NCBI GenBank assembly: GCA_002747395.1
Contig: PDPE01000029.1
Coordinates: 60,933-124,932 of the forward strand
DNA length: 64,000 bases
Source: Pseudomonadota bacterium
Lineage (GTDB): Bacteria > Pseudomonadota > Gammaproteobacteria > Pseudomonadales > Oleiphilaceae
Direction of reading: 5' to 3'
Positions within the stretch are counted from its first letter, which is position 1; each line of letters starts with the position of its first letter. Positions 40,187-50,500 of this stretch are shown piece by piece. The notes under the pieces were generated by a model. The model was given only the letters and a program-made list of their open reading frames with translations, did not search any database and was not told the origin of the DNA. The position numbers were made by a program, and so were the translations under genes.

Positions 40187-41830
40187 ATGAATGAAGCACA
40201 AAGACAAATCAGGCTGGCAAAAATCTATCGTGACCTGACCATACTGGTCGTCGACGACTTCGAAAATTTCCGACTGGCAATTACACAGATGCTTCGTGCA
40301 TTCGGTGTACAAGACATTCACACTGCCAGCAATGGCGAACTTGCCATTAAAAAGTGTGAAACCAGCCGGTACGACATTATCCTGTGCGACTACAATCTGG
40401 GCGACAAAAAAAACGGCCAGCAAATTCTGGAAGAACTCCGGTTCAAGGAGGCTATCAAGTACGACACCATCTTTGTCATTGTCTCTGCCGAAACGGCAAA
40501 AGGCATGGTGATGGGGGCCCTTGAATATCTCCCGGATGGTTACATTACCAAACCCATCAACAAGGATCTGCTGCAAAAAAGGCTGGATTCGCTGCTGGAA
40601 CAACGTACCGAGCTTGCCGACGTCATTACCGCTCTGAACAACAACAACTGGCAACGAGTTATCGACCTGTGCAAAAAAGCGGTCAAGAACCATAGCAAGC
40701 ACACTACCTGGTGCCTTCGCACCCAGGCCAGTGCTCACTATATGCTGAACCAGCATGAAGAAGCGAAAAAAATCTACGAAGCGATACTAACGAAACGAAA
40801 CATAGGCTGGGCTTGCCTCGGAATGGGAAAGGTCAACCTCGCACAAAAGCAGTTTGACGAGGCAATAGACAACTTCAGAAGCTTGCTGGACAAGAATCCT
40901 GACGCGGTAGATGCCTATGACTGGCTGGCCTCCACGTACGAACAGATGGGCCGGTTTCAGGAGGCCCAGCAAACCCTGGAAAAAGCCGTATCCATCTCGC
41001 CCTACGCTATTTTACGCCAGCAGAAACTGGCTGATATCTGCATCAAAAACAATAACGTGGAGCGAGCGGCAGAAGCGTATCGTTCCACGGTAAAGCTCGG
41101 CAACAACTCGATACATGACAAACCGGAAAACTATCTGCAACTGGGTCGATGCCTGTCCGATCTGTCTGAAGGTGACAAAACGGGTGAAGGCAAAAAACGC
41201 GCAAAAGAGGCCATTGCCACGCTCGACAAGTTGAATCACAAGTTCAAGGAAAATGCCAGTGCCAGGCTGCAATCCATGTTTATAGAATCTCGCGTCCACA
41301 TGGGGCAGGACAATGCCAAAAAGTCGCAAAACGTTTTGGCAAAGGCATCGCAGCTTATGAACCAGGTCGAACTGCAACCGGAAGATCAACTGGAGATGGC
41401 AAAAACACTGTATGCCCGGGGTGAAACCGATGAAGCCGAAAAGACCCTGTCGTTACTGGCTCAAAACCACGGCACGGACCCGGCCTTGATGAACAGGATT
41501 GAAAGTTTGCTGGATGAGCCGGTCAGCCTGAGAGAAAGGCTGAAAGCGCGATCACTCAACAAGGAAGGGATCACCTTGTTTGGAAATGGAAAAATGCAAG
41601 AAGCCATGGAAGCGTTCAATCAGGCATTGGAAGTCACCCCCAAACACCCGGCGCTCAACCTGAATCTGGTACAGGTCATGCTTGCAGCAATAAAAAATCG
41701 CTCGGAAGACCAGACCGAAATGATTCGCAAATGCCAGGTGTGCCTGGATAATGTGAAACATATTCCCGAGCGGCACCGACAGCACAAGCGTTTCGTGCAC
41801 CTGTCCCGAAAAGTCGCGTCGCTTGGTTAG
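40187..41830 (+). CDS. Response regulator with TPR output domain
   Basis: ILVVDDFENFRLAITQMLRAFG...IILCDYNLGDKKNGQQILEEL; multiple TPR motifs; ends with LNLNLVQVMLAAIKN. Confidence 0.9.
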   Translation: MNEAQRQIRLAKIYRDLTILVVDDFENFRLAITQMLRAFGVQDIHTASNGELAIKKCETSRYDIILCDYNLGDKKNGQQILEELRFKEAIKYDTIFVIVSAETAKGMVMGALEYLPDGYITKPINKDLLQKRLDSLLEQRTELADVITALNNNNWQRVIDLCKKAVKNHSKHTTWCLRTQASAHYMLNQHEEAKKIYEAILTKRNIGWACLGMGKVNLAQKQFDEAIDNFRSLLDKNPDAVDAYDWLASTYEQMGRFQEAQQTLEKAVSISPYAILRQQKLADICIKNNNVERAAEAYRSTVKLGNNSIHDKPENYLQLGRCLSDLSEGDKTGEGKKRAKEAIATLDKLNHKFKENASARLQSMFIESRVHMGQDNAKKSQNVLAKASQLMNQVELQPEDQLEMAKTLYARGETDEAEKTLSLLAQNHGTDPALMNRIESLLDEPVSLRERLKARSLNKEGITLFGNGKMQEAMEAFNQALEVTPKHPALNLNLVQVMLAAIKNRSEDQTEMIRKCQVCLDNVKHIPERHRQHKRFVHLSRKVASLG

Positions 41831-41905
41831 AGTGCTTCCAGAGACCTGCGCTGTTCCAGGCCTGATTAATTCCAAACTGACACAGTAGAGATAGATAACA
41901 CATTC

Positions 41906-42835
41906 ATGGCTACCATTCAGGCAAGGCTGGTTCGGCTGCTCGTGAAATACCGCATCAGCAAAATATTACAGGCAGACATTCCGGTTAAGGACCAGAGAAA
42001 ACGCCTGGAGCAACTCTCTGTTCTTTCATTCGCCTCCCCCCTGACCAAAATAAAAGATGTTTTCATCGGGGATGTTTCTGCCGAGTGGGTCACTCACCGC
42101 CGGGCAAAAACCAATCAAGCCATTCTATATTTACATGGAGGCGGGTATGCAGTTGGTTCTTCCGGCGCCAGCAGACTTCTGGCAGAAAGGCTGTCCGCCA
42201 AAAGCGAAGCCGTTGTGCTGGTTCCCAACTACCGATTGGCTCCCGAGCACCCGTTTCCTGCTGCACTGGAAGATGCGATCAATGCTTATGACTGGCTGCT
42301 GGAAAGGGGGTTTGCCCCGGATAAAATCGCCATAGCGGGAGATTCCGCCGGTGGTGGCCTGACGTTGGCCACCGTATTGAAGCTGAAACAGACTCGCCGG
42401 CTCATGCCCTCAAGCCTGGTCGTTTTTTCACCCTGGGTTGATTTGACGCTAAGTGGTGAATCCATGACAAACAACAGGAAAAAAGAACTCATGCTGAATC
42501 CGCAATGGATGACCCTGATGGCTCGGTATTACGCATCCGGTGCACCCGACGACACCCCCCTTTGCTCGCCCCTTTTTGCTGACTTGAGCCACCTTCCACC
42601 TGCCATGATCCAGGTGTCACGGCAAGAAATACTGTACGATGACTCCAGACGCCTGGCCGAACGCTACCAGCAGGCGGGCAACCATGTGGTGCTGGATGAA
42701 TGGACGGGCATGTGGCACGTCTGGCAACTGTTTGTCAGGTACCTTCCGGAGGCTAACCAGGCAGTAGCCCGGGCAGGAAAATTCATCCGGCAGCAGTGGT
42801 CTGACAAGTATCCGGACATCGCAAGACAAAACTGA
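41906..42835 (+). CDS. Alpha/beta hydrolase (HSL-type esterase/lipase)
   Basis: LYLHGGGYAVGSSGASRLLAERL; IAIAGDSAGGGLTLATVLK; CDS ends with catalytic-His region GMWHVWQLF. Confidence 0.93.
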   Translation: MATIQARLVRLLVKYRISKILQADIPVKDQRKRLEQLSVLSFASPLTKIKDVFIGDVSAEWVTHRRAKTNQAILYLHGGGYAVGSSGASRLLAERLSAKSEAVVLVPNYRLAPEHPFPAALEDAINAYDWLLERGFAPDKIAIAGDSAGGGLTLATVLKLKQTRRLMPSSLVVFSPWVDLTLSGESMTNNRKKELMLNPQWMTLMARYYASGAPDDTPLCSPLFADLSHLPPAMIQVSRQEILYDDSRRLAERYQQAGNHVVLDEWTGMWHVWQLFVRYLPEANQAVARAGKFIRQQWSDKYPDIARQN

Positions 42836-42857
42836 CTGCCTTGCGCCCGACAAACAG

Positions 42858-44204
42858 CTAGTCGACGCTCAGACCGTGCTTTTTCACAATTTTATAGAAG
42901 TCCGAGCGATTGCGTCCTGCCAGGCGAGCGGCCTCCGGAATATTCCCTCCCGCAATGGTGAGAATACGCAAACAGTAGTCACGCTCGAAGGCTCTTTTTG
43001 CTTCGGTAAGAGATTCTATTTGTGTATCACCTTTGGGTAAATTGAACTCCACCACCTCTTTTGAGACGACTACGGAAGAGGTCAGGGCAACGGCCTGTTC
43101 AACCATATTATTCAACTGGCGAATATTGCCTGGCCATTGATATCCAAGTAACAAATCCATGGCATCGGAAGCGAACCGTTTTTTTTCCTTGCCGGTTCGC
43201 TCGGCAATGCGCTTCAGGAAGTGTTCCACCAGCAGCGGAATATCTTCACAGCGATCTCGCAACGGGGGCAATCCCAGATTCACCACATTCAACCGGTAGT
43301 ACAAGTCCTCACGGAATTGCCCTTCTTCAACCATGCCCTCAAGGTTCCTGTGTGTGGCAGACACAACCCTGACATCAATTGGTTCCGATACCGAGGAGCC
43401 AACCGGCCTGATCTGCCTCTCCTGCAAAACCCGCAGCAACTTTACCTGCAAGTGCAGAGGCATATCCCCTATCTCATCCAAAAACAGCGTACCTCCATTG
43501 GCCGTCGCAAACAAACCGACGTGATCGCTCACCGCACCGGTAAAAGCACCTTTCCGATATCCAAACAGCTCGGCTTCCATAAGCTCCTGGGGAATTGCGC
43601 CACAGTTGACGGCAATAAAAGGCTTTTTCCTGCGTGTACTCACCTGGTGGATCGCTTCGGCAAGCAATTCCTTACCGGTTCCGCTATCTCCGACCACCAG
43701 CACATTCACATCACTGGCCGCCACCAGGCGGGCCTGCTCCAGTACCCGAAACATGGAGGAACTACGGGTAATAATATTTTCGCTCCAATGGCTGTCTGTA
43801 TCTTTTGTCAGGTCGCCGGAAACAGCGCTTTCCAGGGTGGAAATCAGCTCTTCTTTCTGTACGGGTTTGGTAAGAAATGCGAACACTCCCTTTCGGGTAG
43901 CCGCAATCGCATCCGGAATGGAACCGTGGGCGGTCAACATGATGACCGGCAACATGGGCCAGCGCTTCTGAATATTCATCAGTAACGACATCCCATCCAT
44001 TTCATCCATTTTAAGGTCTGTAATGACCACCCTGGGTATTTGCTGATGAATCGCGGCCAAAGCCATCTGACCACTTGTAGCGGTTCGAACCCCGTAGCCC
44101 GATGCTTCGAGGCGCATACTCAACAGCTCCAGCAGGCCGGGGTCGTCATCAACGATCAGCACCTCTTTTGCTCCATAACATGTTTTCCCGGATGCACTAA
44201 CACT
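42858..44204 (-). CDS. glrR: Sigma-54-dependent response regulator (GlrR/QseF-like)
   Basis: Receiver VLIVDDDPGLLELLSMRLEASGYG; AAA+ GDSGTGKELLAEAIHQ, GAFTGAVSDHVG; C-terminal Fis-like AARLAGRNRSDFYKIVKKHGL. Confidence 0.9.
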   Translation of the reverse strand, partial: SVSASGKTCYGAKEVLIVDDDPGLLELLSMRLEASGYGVRTATSGQMALAAIHQQIPRVVITDLKMDEMDGMSLLMNIQKRWPMLPVIMLTAHGSIPDAIAATRKGVFAFLTKPVQKEELISTLESAVSGDLTKDTDSHWSENIITRSSSMFRVLEQARLVAASDVNVLVVGDSGTGKELLAEAIHQVSTRRKKPFIAVNCGAIPQELMEAELFGYRKGAFTGAVSDHVGLFATANGGTLFLDEIGDMPLHLQVKLLRVLQERQIRPVGSSVSEPIDVRVVSATHRNLEGMVEEGQFREDLYYRLNVVNLGLPPLRDRCEDIPLLVEHFLKRIAERTGKEKKRFASDAMDLLLGYQWPGNIRQLNNMVEQAVALTSSVVVSKEVVEFNLPKGDTQIESLTEAKRAFERDYCLRILTIAGGNIPEAARLAGRNRSDFYKIVKKHGLSVD

Positions 44205-44259
44205 CATAAATTTGCTCCTCCGCTGCCCGGCAGCCCTTTCCATGCCAATCCGCCAACCG

Positions 44260-45039
44260 TTACCTGGCATTTATTTCCTTTTCAATTGCCGACAGAGCAT
44301 CAATTTTCCGCTGCAACTCCTGACGAATATTCTCTTTCTCTTTTTTCAACTGTAAAACCCTTTCACCAAAATTGGCCAGCAAATCGAAAACCAATACCGT
44401 ATCGGTATCCAAACGGTTCGATTGAGCCATCTGCGTGTAGTGTTCAATAAAATCTTCAGGTGAATCTGCCACAAAACAACTGCTCACTATCAGCCTCGTC
44501 AACTCCTCGACAGGCAAGAGACGCAATTTGGCAGGTGCCGCTTTCAGTAACCTTTGTACGGTTGACACCGACAGGGTCGATACCTGCCTGCCAGCCTTGT
44601 TTTGTTTTGTTTCCATTCGGCTGTCACCGTCAGTAATACTGTCGCTGCCGGTAATACTATCACTGTTATCAGACCCGCCACTGTTATCAGACCCGCCACT
44701 GTTATCAAACCCGCCACTGTCGTTATCCGGCCTGGTATCAAGAACACGAGGGTTCATAACATGACGACATTCTTCCTCTCTTATAGATAAAATAATCGCC
44801 GCTGACGACGGGATGTTTCTTTTTACAATTTTCAGCTCTTTAATAATAACAGGTTCCTGCTTCTCCGGTATCGGGCACTCCTCCTCTACCACCTGCCCTC
44901 CGCTACGCAGGGCTATCGGCTGACACCCGATCAGGAAGAAAAACAGTAAAGCTGTTCCGGCGTGATAAAGATAATCCCTGTGTGTTGACAAACGAACTCC
45001 AACTCCTGTGCTATTGACTCTGCGATTACTATCTATCAT
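44260..45039 (-). CDS. QseG-like lipoprotein in glr/qse operon
   Basis: LLFFFLIGCQPIALRSG lipobox; lies between kinase and regulator as qseG does; low-complexity GGFDNSGGSDNSGGSDNSDSITGSDSIT insert. Confidence 0.65.
   Translation of the reverse strand: MIDSNRRVNSTGVGVRLSTHRDYLYHAGTALLFFFLIGCQPIALRSGGQVVEEECPIPEKQEPVIIKELKIVKRNIPSSAAIILSIREEECRHVMNPRVLDTRPDNDSGGFDNSGGSDNSGGSDNSDSITGSDSITDGDSRMETKQNKAGRQVSTLSVSTVQRLLKAAPAKLRLLPVEELTRLIVSSCFVADSPEDFIEHYTQMAQSNRLDTDTVLVFDLLANFGERVLQLKKEKENIRQELQRKIDALSAIEKEINAR
44662..44715. repeat. 18-bp in-frame tandem triplication in QseG-like gene
   Basis: ACTGTTATCAGACCCGCC x2 + ACTGTTATCAAACCCGCC. Confidence 0.93.
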
Positions 45040-46709
45040 GACTCACTATCACTGTTTTTTTGTGAAGAACCGGGCAAGGCCAGATCTCCGGGAGCCAGAG
45101 GGTGGTCAAGGTTGCGAGGTAAAAAAACCATAAAGTTCGCGCCTTTTCCCGGCTCACTTTCGACCACTATTCTACCATGTAACGCGTTGACACACTCCCT
45201 GACAATCGACAGCCCGAGACCACTGCCCTTGATCGCCCCTTCGCGCAAGGCTCCCCCCTGATAAAAAGGCTGAAAGATCATATCCTGCTCGGCTTTGGCT
45301 ATACCCGGCCCCTGGTCTTTAACGCTGATACCCACTTCTTTCCGGTTTCCCTGCCAGGCAATGAAAATAGTGCCACCATGTTTGCTGTAGTTAATCGCGT
45401 TGGAGATCAAATTGCTCAACACCATTTCGATACGTGCCGACTCACTCATAATGGCCAGATGGCCGCCTTTACATTCAAAAGTGATCTGCGATGCTTCGGT
45501 CAAATCCTTGACACGCTCGATCTGCCGGTAAACCAGTGTCTGAATATCGAGGTTTGCCGTGATTTCCACCTGTTCTGAACGAACCGTATTGTAGTTCAGC
45601 AACTGCTGAATCTGTTCCAGCAACTTGTCAGCATTACTCGCGAGAATGGTCAGCACCTGTTGCTGTCTGGCATTGATCGGGCCTGGGACCTGATCCGACA
45701 GGAGAGAAGTCGCCTCTATTATCGAAGACAGGGGAGTTTTCAACTCGTGAGTAACATGACGAAGGAAAACGTTTTTTTGCTTCTCAAGCGATAACAAACG
45801 CAATCGCGTCCATTCCAGGCGATCACCCAACAACACCAGATCGCGCGACCCGCCTATTTCAATCGGCTGCTCCAGGTCCCCCTGGCCGAGAGACTTTATC
45901 GACGACCCCAATTGCTTTAACGGGCGTGATATGCGATAGGAAAACAGCAACATCAGTAATCCGGACAAAGGCAGGATCAGGGATCCGATCCACCAGATGT
46001 ACCGCCTCTTCTCTGCATATTCCCTTTCTGTAAGTTTGAGGGAGTCGTCAATAAACTGTTCGGTCAGAGATTCCAGCGTCCATATCTGCTTGTTGACATC
46101 ATCAAATACTGCCTCAAGCTGATTCAGTTGCTGCTCTCTGGCCTCTTCCTCCCGACTTTTTTTCGCTTTTCCATCAGAGTCCGCGATTGCCACCTCCGGA
46201 GGCCCTATTTTCGGGCTGGCTACGACCCTGTACTCAACCGGATCAGCACTGTTTGTCTCGGACCCGGGATATTCGGCGGTCATCGGGCGGTGAATGCTCG
46301 GAAACACCCGGCTGCTATCGATCAGATTGAAAACCATCAATACAGTTTGACTCAATTCAGGTTTACCAATAGCCTTATCCAGTTTGTTCAACCGGCTGCG
46401 AACCATCTGCTCCTTGTTCTGGTACAGCTCTGCAAACCGCACGTCAGCCAATACCACGTATTGTTTGGCAAACCGCTCCAGTTCACGCACTTCCTCAGCC
46501 ACCTTTACCGATAATTGGTTGACAAGAATAACCGTATTGACCAGCCTGTACTGCCCCCGATTCTGCTGCTCGATGGAATGGATGGCATAACCAATGGCGA
46601 CCAGCAAGGGTAACAGGGTCATTATCGCAGCGACAGCCCATTGGTGCATCAACGGTGCACGACTTTGTAAAAATACAGACTCCAGTTTTCCGGCAATTTT
46701 ATCTGACAC
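45036..46709 (-). CDS. glrK: Sensor histidine kinase (GlrK/QseE-like), GTG start
   Basis: Two TMs, HAMP, FLRHVTHELKTPLSSIIEATSLLSDQ, VKDQGPGIAKAEQDMIFQPFYQGG, GSGLGLSIVRECV. Confidence 0.9.
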   Translation of the reverse strand: MSDKIAGKLESVFLQSRAPLMHQWAVAAIMTLLPLLVAIGYAIHSIEQQNRGQYRLVNTVILVNQLSVKVAEEVRELERFAKQYVVLADVRFAELYQNKEQMVRSRLNKLDKAIGKPELSQTVLMVFNLIDSSRVFPSIHRPMTAEYPGSETNSADPVEYRVVASPKIGPPEVAIADSDGKAKKSREEEAREQQLNQLEAVFDDVNKQIWTLESLTEQFIDDSLKLTEREYAEKRRYIWWIGSLILPLSGLLMLLFSYRISRPLKQLGSSIKSLGQGDLEQPIEIGGSRDLVLLGDRLEWTRLRLLSLEKQKNVFLRHVTHELKTPLSSIIEATSLLSDQVPGPINARQQQVLTILASNADKLLEQIQQLLNYNTVRSEQVEITANLDIQTLVYRQIERVKDLTEASQITFECKGGHLAIMSESARIEMVLSNLISNAINYSKHGGTIFIAWQGNRKEVGISVKDQGPGIAKAEQDMIFQPFYQGGALREGAIKGSGLGLSIVRECVNALHGRIVVESEPGKGANFMVFLPRNLDHPLAPGDLALPGSSQKNSDSES

Positions 46710-46744
46710 GAGTTTTATCTGACGCTGGTTTTATCTGAAACAAA
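46697..46744. repeat. 16-bp tandem array (3 units) spanning glrK start codon
   Basis: TTTTATCTGACACGAG / TTTTATCTGACGCTGG / TTTTATCTGAAACAAA. Confidence 0.92.
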
Positions 46745-46869
46745 TCACCACCCGTTGCCAATCAGCAACACATTCTGCCGTTGTTGAAACGGCCAGACAC
46801 AGGGTGAATCCCAACCAGTAAACCATCACGAGATGACAAAGCAAGTCATTTTAATCAATTCGCGATAAA

Positions 46870-47025
46870 TCACGATAATTCTTCACCTGTATCCGCTATT
46901 TTGCCCATTTCGACAGGGTAAAACTCCCGGAGGCGAAAACAGCCTGTCAACACATCAAACAGATACACAACAGCCTGTCGCCCTTTTGCAACCAAATAAC
47001 TCTCTGTTTTATATACCTTTTTCAT
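46870..47025 (-). CDS. Possible small hypothetical protein
   Basis: ORF MKKVYKTESYLVAKGRQAVVYLFDVLTGCFRLREFYPVEMGKIADTGEELS; no clear RBS. Confidence 0.25.
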   Translation of the reverse strand: MKKVYKTESYLVAKGRQAVVYLFDVLTGCFRLREFYPVEMGKIADTGEELS

Positions 47026-47282
47026 TATAGGCGAGCTTGCATGTTGCATTTTGCCAACATATTCCGGGTAAAACAACGAGACCCATGCCTGACCAACAGG
47101 CACAAACCAAACCAAAACCTCATAACATATTGATTATAAAGAATTATACTGCTTTCGGCACAGTTCGAGCTTACATACAGACAGAATTTGATTACGGCGA
47201 GAGTGCTTGAATAAGGCTTGAAAAGGAAAGGAAGCTCTGCTGTCGCCGCATACTATCGTAACCGTACACGGAGGTGACAACC

Positions 47283-47429
47283 ATGGTAAACCCGCACAGG
47301 TCAGCTGCAGAGAGTCAGGTCTCGGGTCAGGCATCCATTGAAGGGGGAGACATTCATCATCCCTTCACGATCCTTGCCCTGTTTCTGACCTTTTTGGTTC
47401 TCATCTCGCTACTGGAATATGCTGACTGA
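47283..47429 (+). CDS. Unannotated 48-aa single-TM microprotein
   Basis: MVNPHRSAAESQVSGQASIEGGDIHHPFTILALFLTFLVLISLLEYAD*; ideal RBS CGGAGGTGACAACC-ATG; followed by strong terminator. Below the ORF track cutoff. Confidence 0.75.
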   Translation: MVNPHRSAAESQVSGQASIEGGDIHHPFTILALFLTFLVLISLLEYAD

Positions 47430-47462
47430 CTACCTCCCTATTTAGCAGTGGTTAGCATTTTT

Positions 47463-47502
47463 ACCGCAGTCAGGCATGCCTCGCTCTGACTGCGGTTTTT
47501 TC
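47463..47502 (+). terminator. Strong rho-independent terminator
   Basis: Perfect 11-bp stem ACCGCAGTCAG (47463-47473)/CTGACTGCGGT (47486-47496) followed by TTTTTT. Confidence 0.92.
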
Positions 47503-47578
47503 TGTTTCCACCCCGCCCGGAGGCAGGCGCTTCTTCCGCTCGCGCCTTTCCGGGCAGTAACTGACCTGGACAACCGGC

Positions 47579-50500
47579 CTAATCAACGACAGGCTTTACA
47601 ACAAACAGCAAATCACCTTTGTTAACCTGCTGACCATCCACCCCTTTTACATGAGTAATACGGTATTTGCTTTCCGGGCAATAGAGGTCGCTGCCTGCCT
47701 GGTTAAAGCTCGCCAGGGTTAATGGCTGAAACATTTTCATCACTTCAAGCAGGCATAACGTATGATCTGTAGTGATAATGTCACCCTTTTCAACAAATTC
47801 AGGCTTTCCGGGTGAAGGGCAGCGATACATGATACAGTTGGATGGAGCAAAGACTTTCAGCTCGTCCGACCCCTCCACCCTGATTTCACTTTCCCAGTCC
47901 ACCTTCCGGGCAGGAACTGCACTGGCACCCAGATGGTTGCTCAACTGCGCTTCTGACCTGATTGCCAGTTCAGGCAGATAGGCTGTGTCATAGTCACCAC
48001 TGACAAACACACTGTCTTTCAGTATATAGGAGACCAGCGCAATGTTCGTGCTGATACCCGTCACCTTTACCGATGCCAGATAATCACTCATTTTATCAAT
48101 GGCATCCTGGCGATTCTCACCATGCGCTATAATCTGGGCCACCAGGTTATCATAGTAGGGTGGAACCGGTTTATCACTACCAATGGAAATAATTCCGGAT
48201 ATCCCCTCCCTGTCAGGAAACTCACACACCTCCACCTGACCGGGAGTCGGCTCGACATTCACTTCGGCTTTATGCACTGTAACCCGCTCTGCATTGATCC
48301 TTACCTCCAATGCATAGCCTTTTTCCTCAATGGCAAGGTTTTCAATCGACTCACCTGCGGCTATTTTCAATTGTTGGGCAACAATATTGACTCCGCTTAC
48401 CAGCTCGGTCACGGGATGCTCGACCTGCAGACGCGTATTCATTTCCATAAAGTACAGGTCATTTCGATCCAGATCGAATATAAACTCGACCGTTCCGGCT
48501 CCAACATAGTGGCAGGCATTCGCCATATTGATGGCACATTCCTTCGCCTGAATTTCTTTTTCCGGAGGCAGCAGGGTTGACCCGGACTCTTCGATAATTT
48601 TTTGTTTATTGCGCTGAATACTGCAGTCTCGAATACCAAGGGCAAAACAATGGCCAAACCGGTCTCTGAGTAACTGAACTTCAATATGACGAAAACGGGT
48701 AACAAAGCGTTCCAGATAAATATCATCCCGACCAAAGCTGCTTCGGGCCTCTGCCTTGATGGTCAGGAACTTGGCCACCAGAGAGCTTTCATCCTCAACA
48801 ACCACAATTCCCTTGCCACCGCCCCCATGCGCCGCTTTCAAAATAACCGGAAAGCCGGTCTCCCGAGCTGCCTGCAACGCATGATGCTCATCAACAAGCA
48901 CACCATGACTCCCCGGAACAACAGGCACCCCCATACTCATAGCGGTTTTGATCGCCTGGGACTTGTCCCCCATCATCTCCATGCTTTGGGGGCTCGGGCC
49001 GATAAAGTTCACCCCCTGGAGCAGGCATTGCCTTGCAAATGACGGATTTTCCGACAAAAAACCTATCCCGGGGTGAAGTGCCCGCACGTTCTGCAAATTG
49101 GCAATGCGCAACACACTGTCACCATTCAAATAGCTTTCATCCGAGGTGTAGCCACCGAGACAAATCAGTTCATCGGCTTCACCAAGTCTGTCTGCAGCCA
49201 CCGAGTCCATATCCGGGTCAGACTGTACCAATACCACCTTCAAGCCTGCTTTCTGCACCTGGTCTATCAGTTTTACTGCCGTGCATCCCCTGGCATGAAC
49301 CAACACCTTGTCAAACGGCTCGAAAATCTGATCCACCTCATCAACGGGCTGCTCATCCGGGTGACTCTCCAACGGATGGGTGCCGATCAACCAGTGGTCG
49401 ATCACTTCGTTAACTCCCCGGGCAGCCAGAATGATATCACTGTCAACGGCAGCCAGCTTGGAGTCCAGATCAGGAATAAAGGGATGGCGAACCAGCCCCT
49501 GCATACTCCCTTCCCGTTTCACCAGATAGTTTGACAGGGTGGAAGTAACGGGCAAGAAATCCGGCACGACAATCCGTCCGGCAAATGGCATATTGGTACC
49601 GGAGAAATACCAGGTTTGCACCAGTGGGTGCGTCACCAGGCTGGCTTGTGCTCCCCCTGTGCAATCACCGTAGCCGAAAAATAAAACAGATTGGCCGACT
49701 TCGGCAACAAACCGGTTGATTTGTTCGTTCACCACCGCCATTGAAAACAGCGAAGCCGCACCTTCTTTGGTTTGCATTCCGGCCGAGCACAGAAAACCGA
49801 CCACGGGCAAATGATGCTTGGCACAATGGGTCAGCAAACGACAAAACCGCTCTGCGCTGGACATATCAAAGGCACCGGCCTGAAACGCATGATTGGAGAC
49901 GACAACCCCTACTTCCTGAAAGGAGGAGTGAGCGGCTTTTTCAGGGGAATCATCCGCCGCTTTCGCACCGGCTGCCAGCGCTTTTCCAGGGAAGTACCTG
50001 GCTACTCCGGTAATAATCCCGGAAGCCGGCCTTCCCTTTTTCGCCTGTTTCGCTATGGCAAGATCAAACCCCGGAAAAGAGCAAGGGTTGGAAGTAGTAA
50101 GCTCTGCATCAAACTCAATAAAGTCCTGAAAAAAACGCCCGATCAAATCCAGGGGCTTGAGACTTCCGGTCGGCTTGACATCATTTAATACCGCCTGAAT
50201 GCGCAGGTCTTTCTCGGCTTCAACCAGGCGGTTCCAGAAATCCTTGCGCCGACCTATCGACACCGGGGTAAACTGACCACCGAAGTTTTTATTCTCTTGT
50301 ATGGAAGTAAAGTAGTCGGGGAACAACCGATCAAAAAAGTAACTGACGACGACAAACAGGACTTCAGACATGCGAGGGTGCTGGGTTCGCTTCCATTGCT
50401 CGGCAAACTGCATATACCGGCTCAGATTTCCGGTTTGTTTCACCTGATTCAGCCAGATCAAAAAATCCTGGCGAACATCGCCAGAAATATCGGCAAAGCC

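Noticed and set aside
43221-43985. 254-aa + ORF
   Set aside because: Antisense to the sigma-54 AAA+ domain of glrR.
44662-44715. CRISPR-like array
   Set aside because: Contiguous in-frame 18-bp coding repeats without spacers.
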